A DNA stretch of 40,443 bases from Cytophagaceae bacterium (GTDB lineage Bacteria; Bacteroidota; Bacteroidia; Cytophagales; Spirosomataceae): positions 1-40,443 of the forward strand of contig JAIYBU010000191.1 in the NCBI GenBank assembly GCA_027488335.1, read 5' to 3'. Position 1 is the first letter of the stretch; every line of letters starts with the position of its first letter. A program made the translations under genes and the position numbers. Below are positions 11,167-19,783 of the stretch, in pieces. The notes beneath the pieces are model-generated. The model searched no databases. It was not told the origin of the DNA and saw nothing but the letters and a program-made list of their open reading frames with translations.

Positions 11167-11185
11167 AAAGTTCGAATAATTAAAA

Positions 11186-12787
11186 TTATTTTACAACTTC
11201 AAACAATTCTTTATCCATTTGTGGTTTTACCACGCACGTATTATCAAAGTGCATAGTCGCCGTATTAGATGAATTATACGCTGGCCAGTTTGGTAAACCT
11301 TTGTGGTTTGGATTGCCAACCTTCGCAAAATTTATCCATGCTAAACTCATTTTATCGGCCAAAGCTTGGGCCTCTTTAGTGCCGCCAGTCATATTTTTGG
11401 TGCGTTGAATATTATCGAAGCAGAAAGCAATTTCCATACAGTGAACAGCTTTGTATTTGCCGTCCATCACTGGCGACTGCCAATCGAAAAGGTACATATA
11501 GGTATTGGCTCCACCTGCGAGAGCTGATTTTTGATTAGCTTGTTGTACTGCACCTGGGCGGAAAGTGACATCATAACTTAACATTTCGCTCATTTTGCCG
11601 TTTGGATAGGCTTTTTTTACGGCCGCAATGTAGGCGTCTGTTTTATCGCCATAAACTTTTTTGATGGCTTCTTTGGCTTGTTCTTCGCTTGCAGTACTCG
11701 GAATTCCACCTCTGAAAACGGCAAATTCATTAATGGTTGTACCAATCATCAAAGGAATGTTTTTTGATAATTCAAAAGCCTCATTTGAGAATAATTGGTA
11801 AGGTAAAACTTCGCCATCAGCACTTGGGCCCCAACTAAGACCGAATCCAATTACTGGTTTGCCTTCAGCTTTCATTTTATCGGCAATCGTTTTAAGAGCT
11901 TTTTTACCTGCATCGCTTAGTGTTTGAAACGGAACTTTCTGAATTTCATCCACTTTATCGGCTGAAATATTGAGTTCTTTCAAAACTTCTGCACCGATTG
12001 CTTGAGTAGTTGCTTTATCGAGCATGGCTGTGCGGAAAGCTCCACTTTGATTAATGGCTTTGTGGAAAAGACCTTTAGCCGAAGGCATTGCCATCAAAGT
12101 ATTTACCTTTGCTCCACCGCCTGATTGCCCAAAGATGGTCACATTATTTGGGTCGCCACCGAAATTCGAGATATTGGTTTTTACCCATTCTAAAGCTGCC
12201 TTCATATCTAACACACTATTATTGGCTGAGTTCTTATATTTTTCTCCATAAGCAGAAAGGTCGAGATAACCCAAAATATTGAGTCGGTGATTGATTGAAA
12301 CGACTACGACATCGCCTTTTTTAGCTAAATTTTCGCCATCGTACGAAGGTAATTCCTGAGATGACCCAGCCGTAAAACCACCACCGTGAATCCAAAATAA
12401 AACAGGACGTTTTTTGCCATCATTGATGCCTGGAGTCCAGACATTGATACGCATACAATCTTCGTTGGTAAAGCCCCAACTGTGGTCAAAAACGAACTCA
12501 CTTTCGTCCATAACATTTGTTGTTGGGTCCATCAATGGTGCAACAGGCCCATAAGTCATTGAGCTACGAACATTCGACCATGCTTTTGGCTTTTGTGGAG
12601 CTTCAAAACGCTTTGCTTCGGCATACGGAATGCCTTTGTAAGTGAAAATGCCATTGTTAATGTAGCCACGCACCTTGCCTGCATCAGTTGTTGTTACGCC
12701 TACATTTTCGCCTGTTTGTAATTGTGCATCAGCTGTTTGAATAAGCAAACAGCATGAGGCAAAAAGAGAAAGAATTGTTTTTTTCAT
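11186..12787 (-). CDS. Secreted type-B carboxylesterase
   Basis: 533 residues with a signal peptide (LFASCCLLIQTADAQ). It has the type-B carboxylesterase fold (PF00135): the oxyanion-hole motif HGGG at 134-137, the nucleophile elbow GQSGG with Ser222, and a C-terminal AVHCMEIAFCF segment that probably supplies the catalytic His. It hydrolyses carboxylic esters outside the cytoplasm. It belongs to a group of three type-B esterases in this window but is the most divergent: it has GQSGG rather than GQSAG/GESAG and lacks PPVGE.RWKAPQP. In a glycan-degrading context it may remove acyl groups from side chains. The exact ester is unknown. Confidence 0.93.
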   Translation of the reverse strand: MKKTILSLFASCCLLIQTADAQLQTGENVGVTTTDAGKVRGYINNGIFTYKGIPYAEAKRFEAPQKPKAWSNVRSSMTYGPVAPLMDPTTNVMDESEFVFDHSWGFTNEDCMRINVWTPGINDGKKRPVLFWIHGGGFTAGSSQELPSYDGENLAKKGDVVVVSINHRLNILGYLDLSAYGEKYKNSANNSVLDMKAALEWVKTNISNFGGDPNNVTIFGQSGGGAKVNTLMAMPSAKGLFHKAINQSGAFRTAMLDKATTQAIGAEVLKELNISADKVDEIQKVPFQTLSDAGKKALKTIADKMKAEGKPVIGFGLSWGPSADGEVLPYQLFSNEAFELSKNIPLMIGTTINEFAVFRGGIPSTASEEQAKEAIKKVYGDKTDAYIAAVKKAYPNGKMSEMLSYDVTFRPGAVQQANQKSALAGGANTYMYLFDWQSPVMDGKYKAVHCMEIAFCFDNIQRTKNMTGGTKEAQALADKMSLAWINFAKVGNPNHKGLPNWPAYNSSNTATMHFDNTCVVKPQMDKELFEVVK

Positions 12788-12889
12788 TTGTTTAAAATGG
12801 AATTGAAAACTAAAATATATATTGAGAAAATTAATACTGAAATAGCATGTAAATACTTGAATTATGCGTTTTATGAATAAAATGGTGAA

Positions 12890-13231
12890 CTATATTTCCA
12901 TCTCTAAAAGTTTGTAACTTAGTGCTTTTCCGTGTGTGTCTATTCGCAAGGAAGTCGTTACTCCACCCGCCAAGGCATCTTGACAAACAAAAAGTAAGGA
13001 TGAAATATTGGGCATTTCGTAACGAATAATTTCGCCAGAAATAATTCCAGAGAAATGGTGTTTTACCTTTTCAATCGTAACTTTCTCACAAAGCATTTTA
13101 TAATCGGTTTCGTTGAAAGGAATCAGCGAAAGTGTTGAAATATTACCTTTATCGCCTGCCCGACTGTGGGCTATGTCGTATAGCTTCATACCCTTAACCC
13201 CTAAAGGGGGATTCATATCTTCCTTATTCAT
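12890..13231 (-). CDS. Small AtuA-like subunit (C-terminal AtuA ferredoxin-fold-like domain)
   Basis: 113 residues. From Met15 on it reads MKLYDIAHSRAGDKGNISTLSL, the signature of the domain that forms the C-terminal part or partner of AtuA-family proteins (HSRAGDKG). It starts at an ATG that overlaps the AtuA stop by 4 nt (ATGA), indicating translational coupling and probably a complex of the two proteins. The first 14 residues include NPPLGVKG, encoded by a GC-rich CCCCTTTAGGGG palindrome that looks like a captured intergenic repeat. The ancestral start may be Met15 at 13189. The catalytic role of the family is not established beyond acyclic terpene use in Pseudomonas. Confidence 0.8.
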   Translation of the reverse strand: MNKEDMNPPLGVKGMKLYDIAHSRAGDKGNISTLSLIPFNETDYKMLCEKVTIEKVKHHFSGIISGEIIRYEMPNISSLLFVCQDALAGGVTTSLRIDTHGKALSYKLLEMEI

Positions 13232-14616
13232 GATTTAAAAATTGAAATTTGTGGTAAAACTTTGTTTCTATCCACCAAAACTGAAACGATACCGATTACT
13301 TCATTGACGTATTTTCTCACGCCACCACCACCTGCTGGGCCGTTGGTATAAAGTGCCTCAACTTCTTCGCCGATTAGAGCGGCATCAGCGTGGGTTTGGG
13401 CTTTCGCAGCTACTCGGAGGCGAACTTCGGGAATCGGGGCTTCGGCTTCGCTCAGCCACCAATTTCCGAATGTTGAATTTATTCCAATATAATTTATCTG
13501 AATTTCTTCAAATTGGGATTTTAGACGCTTTTCGATGGTGTCGCCTGCTAATTTTGCTCTTTCGTAGGCGGTTGGGCCTGCATACGAAATTTCGCCTTCA
13601 CCTTGCCAAAAGGCTTTATAGCCGACACTGACTTTATAGGCTTTTGGCTTTTGTTTGCCGCTTCCGCCTGTTACCCGAACTTGGTTTTGGGCTATTTCTT
13701 TCAACTGTACGCTTGTGAAATCGGCAATGACGTCGGGGGTATAATATTCGTTTGGATTGATTACTTCGTAAAGTAATTGTTCTTTGGCAGTTTGTAGATT
13801 AATTATACCACCAGTTCCTTCTACTTTGCTAATAATTGCCGAGCCATCAGCAAAAACATCAGCGAATGGATGTCCTAAGTTTTCCATGTTTTCGACTGGT
13901 TTTTTGATTGGGTCGGCAAAATATCCACCTGAGATTTGTCCTGCACATTCCATCAAATGCCCAATTACTGTGCCTTTGCCGAGTAAATCATAATCATCGG
14001 TTTTCCAGCCAAATTCATGAATCATCGGAGCAAGAAAAAGTGAAGGGTCGGCTACTCGTCCTGTGATAATTATCTGAGCATCTGCCTGTAAGGCTTCTAA
14101 AATCCCTTCAATGCCGAGGTAAGCGTTCATTGAAATTAGGAGTTGAGAATTGGAAGTTAGGGAGTGTTCTGGATGAATTTCATTTTTCAACATTTCCAGC
14201 GAAAACGATTCATTTCCAAAAACCTTTAAGTCATTTATTGAGATGCCATCAATAGTATTAATTCTTAATTCATCTCCACTTACGGCAGCAACTTTTATAG
14301 TAATTTCTTGTTTTTTAGCTATCTCAATGATTTTTTTTGCACCTTCAATTGGGTTTGCTGCACCCATATTGGTAATCAGTCGAATATTATTTTTTACTAA
14401 ATGAGGTAAAAGCGTTTCGATTCTACGCTCCAAAAGTGGGTCGTAGCCTTTGGTTGGGTCGGCCATTTTGCGTTTGTTAGCGAGTGCAATGGTGCGTTCG
14501 GCTAAACATTCTAATACCAAATAATCTAACTTGCCTTTTTCGGCCAAAACAATAGCTGGCTCGATTCTATCGCCCGAAAAACCTGCTCCACAACCTATTC
14601 TGATTTGATTTTTCAT
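13228..14616 (-). CDS. AtuA-family protein (DUF1446)
   Basis: 462 residues from the ATG at 14616, which overlaps the CitMHS stop by 4 nt. A longer frame upstream would run inside the CitMHS gene and is not used. Family signatures are IRIGCGAGFSGDRIEPAI at the N-terminus, LISMNAYLGIEGI, IITGRVADPSLFLAPMIHEFGW, ECAGQISGGYFADP, and YTNGPAGGGGVRKYVNEVIG at the end. AtuA is needed for acyclic terpene use in Pseudomonas, but homologs are widespread. The partner here is a citrate-type transporter, which points to a hydroxy- or polycarboxylic-acid substrate (inference). The stretch SLTSNSQLLIS, just before the conserved NAYLG, is encoded by a repeat-like sequence, see findings. Confidence 0.85.
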   Translation of the reverse strand: MKNQIRIGCGAGFSGDRIEPAIVLAEKGKLDYLVLECLAERTIALANKRKMADPTKGYDPLLERRIETLLPHLVKNNIRLITNMGAANPIEGAKKIIEIAKKQEITIKVAAVSGDELRINTIDGISINDLKVFGNESFSLEMLKNEIHPEHSLTSNSQLLISMNAYLGIEGILEALQADAQIIITGRVADPSLFLAPMIHEFGWKTDDYDLLGKGTVIGHLMECAGQISGGYFADPIKKPVENMENLGHPFADVFADGSAIISKVEGTGGIINLQTAKEQLLYEVINPNEYYTPDVIADFTSVQLKEIAQNQVRVTGGSGKQKPKAYKVSVGYKAFWQGEGEISYAGPTAYERAKLAGDTIEKRLKSQFEEIQINYIGINSTFGNWWLSEAEAPIPEVRLRVAAKAQTHADAALIGEEVEALYTNGPAGGGGVRKYVNEVIGIVSVLVDRNKVLPQISIFKS

Positions 14617-15908
14617 ACATGTATCGACCCTGTTAAAATTGCTACAATCGTCATTACAATCGTTGTTCCCCATGCCCATTTGAATGTATGGCGTTGATGT
14701 TCGCCCAAATCAACTTCTGCCAAGCCTACTAATAAAAATGTGGAAGCCGTAAGCGGACTAATCGGAAAACCGACAGTCATTTGTCCGAGCAAAGCAGCAC
14801 GACCGATTTCGAGTTGGTCGATGCCAAATTGAGTCGCTGTCTGGCTCAAAATTGGTACAACTCCAAAGTAATACGCATCGGGCGTGAATAACATACTGGC
14901 AGGTAAGCTCGTAATAGCTGTAAGGGTAGGCAAAAGATTGGCATGGGTTTGTGGAATCAAAGCCACCAAAGCATTGGCCATTTCTTCAATCATTTTTGAG
15001 CCTGTTAAGATTCCTGAGAAAATTCCTGCGGCAAAAATCATACTCGAAACCATGAAAATATTCGTTCCATGAGCCTTCATAACTTTCTGTTGGTCGGTGA
15101 GTTTTGGGTAATTTATGAGCAAAGCAACCATGCTTGCTATCACAAAAAGTACAGCGGCAGGAATCCAACCTTTCATCAGTGCGATAATTAATGTAATCGT
15201 AAGAATAGCATTAAAAATAAGTAGTTTAGGCCTTCTCAAACCTTGTTGTTCTTCGCTAAGATTTTCTTTATGATTGTATTGAAAATCAATAATTCCGAGT
15301 CGTTTTCTTTCTTTTTTACCAAAAATATAAGCTACAAAAAGTACCCAAATGATTCCGCCAACAATGGCAGGAATATTGGGGTTGAAGATATGTACGGCAT
15401 CTGATTTTAAAGTAGAAATAGCTCTTGCTGATGTTCCTGACCACGGCACAAGGTGCATAGGCCCAACGCTTAAAGCAACAATGCTGGATAATACTAAACG
15501 ATTGATTTTTAGTTGTTTATAAATCGGTAAAAATGCCGAAAGTACAATCATAAAAGTAGCTGTTCCATCCCCATCGAGATGCACAATCATTGTTAGAATA
15601 GCCGTTCCGATGATTACTTTTAGAGGGTCGCCTTTTACTGATTTTATGATTGCTGCTATCACAGGGTCGAAAAGTCCCGCATCAAGCATTGTGGCAAAAT
15701 ACAGCACTGCAAACATCAATAAGATACCTGTTGGAGCAACTTGTTTGATGCCCGCAATGGCAAATTCGCCCAGTTCTTTGGGTGAAAAACTTGCAATTAA
15801 ACCAAAGATTATTGGCGTAATAACCAGAGCTGTCATGACCGACATTTTCTTAGTCATTATTAGTACTAAGAAGACAATTATTGTAGCGAAACCGAGTGTT
15901 GCGAGCAT
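14613..15908 (-). CDS. CitMHS-family citrate/carboxylate:H+ (metal) symporter
   Basis: 431 residues with about 11-12 hydrophobic segments. The opening MLATLGFATIIVFLVLIMTKKMS, the LMFAVLYFATMLDAGLFDP motif, HLDGDGTATFMI and the MLFTPDAYYFGVVPIL segment are typical of the CitMHS family (PF03600), which imports citrate as a metal complex or related di/tricarboxylates. It is the first gene of a tightly coupled three-gene operon with the AtuA-like pair; both junctions are 4-nt overlaps. The product is therefore likely to deliver the substrate that the AtuA-like proteins process in the cytoplasm. Confidence 0.9.
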   Translation of the reverse strand: MLATLGFATIIVFLVLIMTKKMSVMTALVITPIIFGLIASFSPKELGEFAIAGIKQVAPTGILLMFAVLYFATMLDAGLFDPVIAAIIKSVKGDPLKVIIGTAILTMIVHLDGDGTATFMIVLSAFLPIYKQLKINRLVLSSIVALSVGPMHLVPWSGTSARAISTLKSDAVHIFNPNIPAIVGGIIWVLFVAYIFGKKERKRLGIIDFQYNHKENLSEEQQGLRRPKLLIFNAILTITLIIALMKGWIPAAVLFVIASMVALLINYPKLTDQQKVMKAHGTNIFMVSSMIFAAGIFSGILTGSKMIEEMANALVALIPQTHANLLPTLTAITSLPASMLFTPDAYYFGVVPILSQTATQFGIDQLEIGRAALLGQMTVGFPISPLTASTFLLVGLAEVDLGEHQRHTFKWAWGTTIVMTIVAILTGSIHV

Positions 15909-15922
15909 ATCTATCTAATAAT

Positions 15923-16024
15923 TGACACGCTGATGATACTGATACTATCTATAATGCTGATTCTCACAGATTCATAAAAGTCCGTATTTATCTGCGATGG
16001 TATATCCGAGTCATCAGTGTGCCA
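15923..16024. repeat. Dispersed-repeat-like inverted repeat in the sulfatase-CitMHS gap
   Basis: Ends TGACACGCTGATGA and TCATCAGTGTGCCA are inverted with 2 mismatches in 14. The body contains CTGATTCTCACAGATTCAT and ATCTGCGATGG, similar to ctgcg/cagat-rich intergenic repeats of Bacteroidota. It fills almost the whole 130-nt spacer. Confidence 0.5.
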
Positions 16025-16038
16025 TTTTTAATTTAAGT

Positions 16039-17679
16039 TTATTTAAATATTTTCCCAGCCTTTACCAGTTGGTCGTACTTTTCAATATACATTTTATCCA
16101 AAGTTTCGGAGTCTTTGTATTTCACACGAAGAGCAGCTAATTTTTTATGTAAATCAGCTTTTACTTTAGCGTATTTAGGGTCGTTATAAACATTTTTCAT
16201 TTCGTTTTTATCGTTTACACGGTCGTATAATTCCCATTCATCGACATCATAATAGAAATGAACTAATTTGTATTTTTCCGTGACAATTCCGTAATGACGC
16301 TTCACCATGTGAACACTTGGATATTCGTAATAATGATAGTAAGCTGCATCTCTGAAATTCTTTCCTTGTCCTTTAAAAATTGGAATCAGACTTTCACCTT
16401 GCATATCAGAAGGGGGAGTAATTCCTGCTGCTTCAAGAAACGTTTGTGCAAAATCAAGATTCTGAACCATTTGGGTGTTTTTAGAACCTGCTTTTATGAC
16501 GTTCGGCCACTTAACCAGCAACGGAGTTTTGAAAGATTCATCAAAAATAAATCGCTTATCAAACCAGCCATGTTCACCCAAATAAAACCCTTGGTCAGAA
16601 GTATAAACTACGATGGTGTTTTCTTCTAAATTGTTGTTTTTTAAGAAATCTAAAACTTGTCCAACGCCCTCATCAACCGCTGCGATACTTCCCAGATAAT
16701 CTTGCATATAGCGTTGGTAACGCCATTTCATTTTATCTTTTTCGGTCATGCTTGGGTAGCGTTTAACGAACTCTTCGTTCATTTTCCCGTAGGCTTCATC
16801 CCAAACTTTGCGTTGTTGGGCGTTCATTCTACCCACGGTATAATTATAATTTCGTTTGTCATACGCATGCGATTCTTTGATGCCAAGTTTATCCATGTTT
16901 TCAGGAAAAATCTTAGAATCGCCCGCCCAGTTCATGTGTGTGAGGAGGTTCATTTCTGCTTCTTTTGAAGCCCTGCCACGACCTTCGTAATTATCGAAAA
17001 GAGTAGTTGGCTCAGGAAAATTTTTCTTCAAATACTCCTTGAAATGTCGTTCGGCGGGAAGCCATTCACGGTGCGGAGCTTTGTGTAGATAAGCCAAAAA
17101 GAACGGTTTTTCTTCATCACGCTCGTTTTTTAACCAATTCAACGTAATATCTGTTATGAGGTCGGTTACATAACCTGTCAACTTCTTTTTGCCTTCTTTT
17201 TTGGTGATAAAATCAGGGTTGTAATAGTCGCCTTGGTCGGGTAAAATCTGAAATTCATCAAAGCCTTTTGGATTATTTCCAAAGTGCAGTTTTCCAAACA
17301 TAGCAGTCTGATAACCAGCTTTTTGTAGGATTTGTGGGAAAGTAATATTAGTCGTGTCAAACGGAAAATAATTATCAATTTTTCCATTCAGATGGCTATG
17401 TTTTCCTGTTAAAATCACTGCTCTGGATGGAGCACAAATCGAGTTTGTTACGCAGGCATTTGTAAACAACATTCCTTCTTTGGCAATTCGGTCAATATTC
17501 GGCGTTTGCGTAAGCCGTTTATCATACGCCGAAATTGCTTGGTAGGCATGGTCATCCGACATAATGAAAACGATGTTTGGACGCTTCATCGCTGGATTTT
17601 TGGTTTTCTTGGGCTTAAAAGCAAAAAAACTTAACGATATAATACCAATCGTAAGGAGAGAATAGATGAATTTTTTCAT
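16039..17679 (-). CDS. Exported type-I (S1) sulfatase
   Basis: 546 residues from the ATG at 17679; 13 extra upstream codons would precede the signal peptide and are rejected. After a membrane/signal segment (LLTIGIISLSFFAF) comes RPNIVFIMSDDHA with the metal-binding D42-D43. The active-site motif CAPSR follows, with Cys82 to be converted to formylglycine by a sulfatase-maturing enzyme not seen in this window. Further signatures are ILTGKHSHLNG, GYQTAMFGKLHFG, and VVYTSDQGFYLGEHGWFDKRF. The sequence style is that of the GlcNAc-6-sulfatase/iduronate-sulfatase-like groups, but subfamily and substrate cannot be fixed by eye. It supports a sulfated glycan as target of the locus. Confidence 0.93.
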   Translation of the reverse strand: MKKFIYSLLTIGIISLSFFAFKPKKTKNPAMKRPNIVFIMSDDHAYQAISAYDKRLTQTPNIDRIAKEGMLFTNACVTNSICAPSRAVILTGKHSHLNGKIDNYFPFDTTNITFPQILQKAGYQTAMFGKLHFGNNPKGFDEFQILPDQGDYYNPDFITKKEGKKKLTGYVTDLITDITLNWLKNERDEEKPFFLAYLHKAPHREWLPAERHFKEYLKKNFPEPTTLFDNYEGRGRASKEAEMNLLTHMNWAGDSKIFPENMDKLGIKESHAYDKRNYNYTVGRMNAQQRKVWDEAYGKMNEEFVKRYPSMTEKDKMKWRYQRYMQDYLGSIAAVDEGVGQVLDFLKNNNLEENTIVVYTSDQGFYLGEHGWFDKRFIFDESFKTPLLVKWPNVIKAGSKNTQMVQNLDFAQTFLEAAGITPPSDMQGESLIPIFKGQGKNFRDAAYYHYYEYPSVHMVKRHYGIVTEKYKLVHFYYDVDEWELYDRVNDKNEMKNVYNDPKYAKVKADLHKKLAALRVKYKDSETLDKMYIEKYDQLVKAGKIFK

Positions 17680-17698
17680 GTAAGTTGAAATCGTTTGA

Positions 17699-17733
17699 TT
17701 TGCCACGAATACACTCATTTAATTCGTGGCAAA
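17699..17733. repeat. Palindromic intergenic repeat (TTTGCCACGAAT type)
   Basis: Perfect 12-bp inverted repeat TTTGCCACGAAT / ATTCGTGGCAAA with an 11-nt loop in the 64-nt spacer between esterase and sulfatase. Confidence 0.7.
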
Positions 17734-17743
17734 AAGCTAAAAA

Positions 17744-18610
17744 TTATTCTACAACTACACCATTCTTTTTCAGAACATTATGGAAGAAAAGTACATGATA
17801 AGGCAATGAATTTTCCCAATAAGGCCATGTATGAGCCCCTGGACGTTCGGTGTAATCGTGTGAAACATTGGTATATAAAAGTCGGCTATGTAATTCACGA
17901 TTGGCATCAATCAAGAAATCATCTACACCACAATCAATGATAATTGGCATAGCGTTTTTCTTGATAGCATCAACCATATTGACGATTGAATTTTTTACAT
18001 AAACTTCTTGCGAAACATCAGAAGTACCTAAAAGTTTTTCAAAACGGTCTTTTAGTGATTTCGTAAAATCAGCGTTTACTTTAAATTTTGTATAATTCAT
18101 ATCCATTGCACCGCTCATCGTGCCAGCTGCTCCAAACAAATCTGGGTGTCGAGTAGAAAGATACATCGCACCGTGTCCGCCCATCGAAAGCCCCGTAATT
18201 ACACGGCCTTTGTTGCTTTTAACGGTACGGTAAGTAGCATCAATTTTTTGAATCACTTCTTTCGTAATATAAGTTTCAAACTTATTATTTTGGTCGAAAG
18301 GACTATCCATGTACCAGCCAAAGGTTTCACCTTCAGGCATTACGATGATTAAATTATATTTATCGGCAAGGTTTTTAACGAGATTTTTGTCGGGTGTGGA
18401 AGTCAGCCAATCACGAAAATGCCCACCACCACCATGAAGGAGATATAAAACTGGGTAATTTGCTTGATTTTTTGTGTAAGAAGCTGGTAAAACTATTGCG
18501 GCTTTGTAGGCTTTGTTCATGACGGCACTTGGCACATCTAATGTATCAACCGTTGAGGCTTTGGCTGAAAAGGTAAAAAGAATTAGGGCTAAATAGAAGA
18601 GTTTTTTCAT
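17744..18610 (-). CDS. Secreted esterase, PF00756 (esterase D / feruloyl-esterase-like)
   Basis: 288 residues from the ATG at 18610, which begins the signal peptide (KKLFYLALILFTFSAKAS). An in-frame extension of 15 codons is not signal-like. PF00756 esterase features are LPASYTKNQANYPVLYLLHGGGG, the nucleophile elbow GLSMGG with Ser142, and a C-terminal GAHTWPYW carrying the probable catalytic His. The family includes feruloyl esterases, tributyrin esterase and S-formylglutathione hydrolase; export argues for the glycan-esterase type. It is flanked by palindromic repeats and followed by the sulfatase. Its neighbour upstream is a second, divergent PF00756 member. Confidence 0.9.
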   Translation of the reverse strand: MKKLFYLALILFTFSAKASTVDTLDVPSAVMNKAYKAAIVLPASYTKNQANYPVLYLLHGGGGHFRDWLTSTPDKNLVKNLADKYNLIIVMPEGETFGWYMDSPFDQNNKFETYITKEVIQKIDATYRTVKSNKGRVITGLSMGGHGAMYLSTRHPDLFGAAGTMSGAMDMNYTKFKVNADFTKSLKDRFEKLLGTSDVSQEVYVKNSIVNMVDAIKKNAMPIIIDCGVDDFLIDANRELHSRLLYTNVSHDYTERPGAHTWPYWENSLPYHVLFFHNVLKKNGVVVE

Positions 18611-18633
18611 AGTTTTTAGGTGTTTAATTTCCC

Positions 18634-18661
18634 GTAGAGACTTTACCTGTAGCATCTCTAC
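18634..18661. repeat. GTAGAGA-family palindrome, copy 1
   Basis: GTAGAGA ... TCTCTAC, 7-bp arms and a 14-nt loop. This is the most degenerate of three related palindromes in this operon (others at 19734 and 21894). Confidence 0.6.
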
Positions 18662-18682
18662 TATGATTTGGTATATTAAAAA

Positions 18683-19702
18683 TCAAAATTTCAAATAATC
18701 ATTGAAAAATGGTAGTAAGTCGTTTAAGACACGACCGTCCATTGTCCATATTTTGTTGCCGTGGTCGCCAATATATTCTTCAGAAAAATGATTGATTCCC
18801 AGATTTTCTAAACGCTGGCTCAACATGCCGATTTGTACAGGAAATCGTGGTGAATCGTTTCGTCCCCAATCGAGTTTGATGGCGGTCATTTTTCGTAGAT
18901 TATCGGCATATTTATCTACCATGTAAACAGGCATATTAGCCTCCCATTTTTCTAAAATTGATTGATTGACAATCATTTTATCGCCTTCATAACTAAACGG
19001 AAAATCACAGAAAAATGGTGGTTTATTTGGGTTTGGTGACCAAGCTCGCCCTACTGCAACCAGCACTTTTGGATAATAAGTTTTCTTTAAATCTTCGACC
19101 GTTTTTACGTTCTGAACGTCCTTAAAAGAAGTACTATTTGGTCCAAATTCTTTCACCATTGCCAGTAAACCTGGGCTGAGTGCATAAATGCTACTAAAAA
19201 CTTCGGGGTGAAGCATTCCGATTTTGAAAGCACCATAACCGCCCATCGAATGGCCTGCAATTCCACGGCTTTCACGAGTGGCGAGCGTTCGGTAGTTTTT
19301 ATCCATATATTCTACCAATTCTTTGCTCTCAAATTCATCCCAATTGCCTGTTAGTGAGGAGTTTGAGTAAAAACTTCCTTCAAAAATTGTGTATTGGTCG
19401 GCTTGAACAAAAATAAAAGGTTTGATTTTTTGGCGAGCAATGCCTTCATCCAGAATCTTCTGCATTTGTGGAAAAATATTGTCTTTCCCCATAAATCCAT
19501 GCAAGTAATAAATAACAGGATAACGCTGCGTAGAAGCATCATAATTAGGTGGAAGATATACCGAAACTTTACGGTTGGGGTCTTCTCCGCCTGTGTTTTG
19601 CAGGGCTTTTGAATTAAGCGTAAAACTTACTACTTTACCAGTATTTTGGGCAAAGGTGATAAGGGATAAGTGAAAAACGATGAGGATTAGGAGTTTTTTC
19701 AT
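18683..19702 (-). CDS. Secreted esterase, PF00756
   Basis: 339 residues from the ATG at 19702, opening with MKKLLILIVFHLSLITFAQ. The longer frame upstream runs through a palindromic repeat and is rejected. Esterase features are VSVYLPPNYDASTQRYPVIYYLHG, the elbow GHSMGG with Ser152, and the acidic/His region near the end (RNDSPRF, YIGDHGNKIW). It is related to, but clearly different from, the esterase downstream, and to antigen-85-like and feruloyl/acetylxylan esterases. It is expected to act in the periplasm or outside on acyl groups of polysaccharides. It sits between two GTAGAGA-type repeats in the same transcript as GH42. Confidence 0.9.
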   Translation of the reverse strand: MKKLLILIVFHLSLITFAQNTGKVVSFTLNSKALQNTGGEDPNRKVSVYLPPNYDASTQRYPVIYYLHGFMGKDNIFPQMQKILDEGIARQKIKPFIFVQADQYTIFEGSFYSNSSLTGNWDEFESKELVEYMDKNYRTLATRESRGIAGHSMGGYGAFKIGMLHPEVFSSIYALSPGLLAMVKEFGPNSTSFKDVQNVKTVEDLKKTYYPKVLVAVGRAWSPNPNKPPFFCDFPFSYEGDKMIVNQSILEKWEANMPVYMVDKYADNLRKMTAIKLDWGRNDSPRFPVQIGMLSQRLENLGINHFSEEYIGDHGNKIWTMDGRVLNDLLPFFNDYLKF

Positions 19703-19733
19703 TTTATTGTAAAATTTTAATTTAGGTATTGTT

Positions 19734-19761
19734 GTAGAGATAAAGCATGCGTTGTCTCTAC
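19734..19761. repeat. GTAGAGA-family palindrome, copy 2
   Basis: GTAGAGATAA / TTGTCTCTAC, 10-bp arms with one G-U type mismatch, around a central GCATGC. It lies in the 81-nt gap between GH42 and the esterase. Confidence 0.7.
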
Positions 19762-19783
19762 TGTTTGTATCCACAATGATATT

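Noticed and set aside
14617..14679. Longer N-terminus for the AtuA-family protein
   Set aside because: It would lie wholly inside the CitMHS gene; the ATG with the 4-nt overlap is followed directly by the conserved IRIGCGAGFSGDR.
19703..19774. Longer N-terminus for the esterase ending at 18683
   Set aside because: The extension translates a palindromic repeat and would bury the signal peptide.
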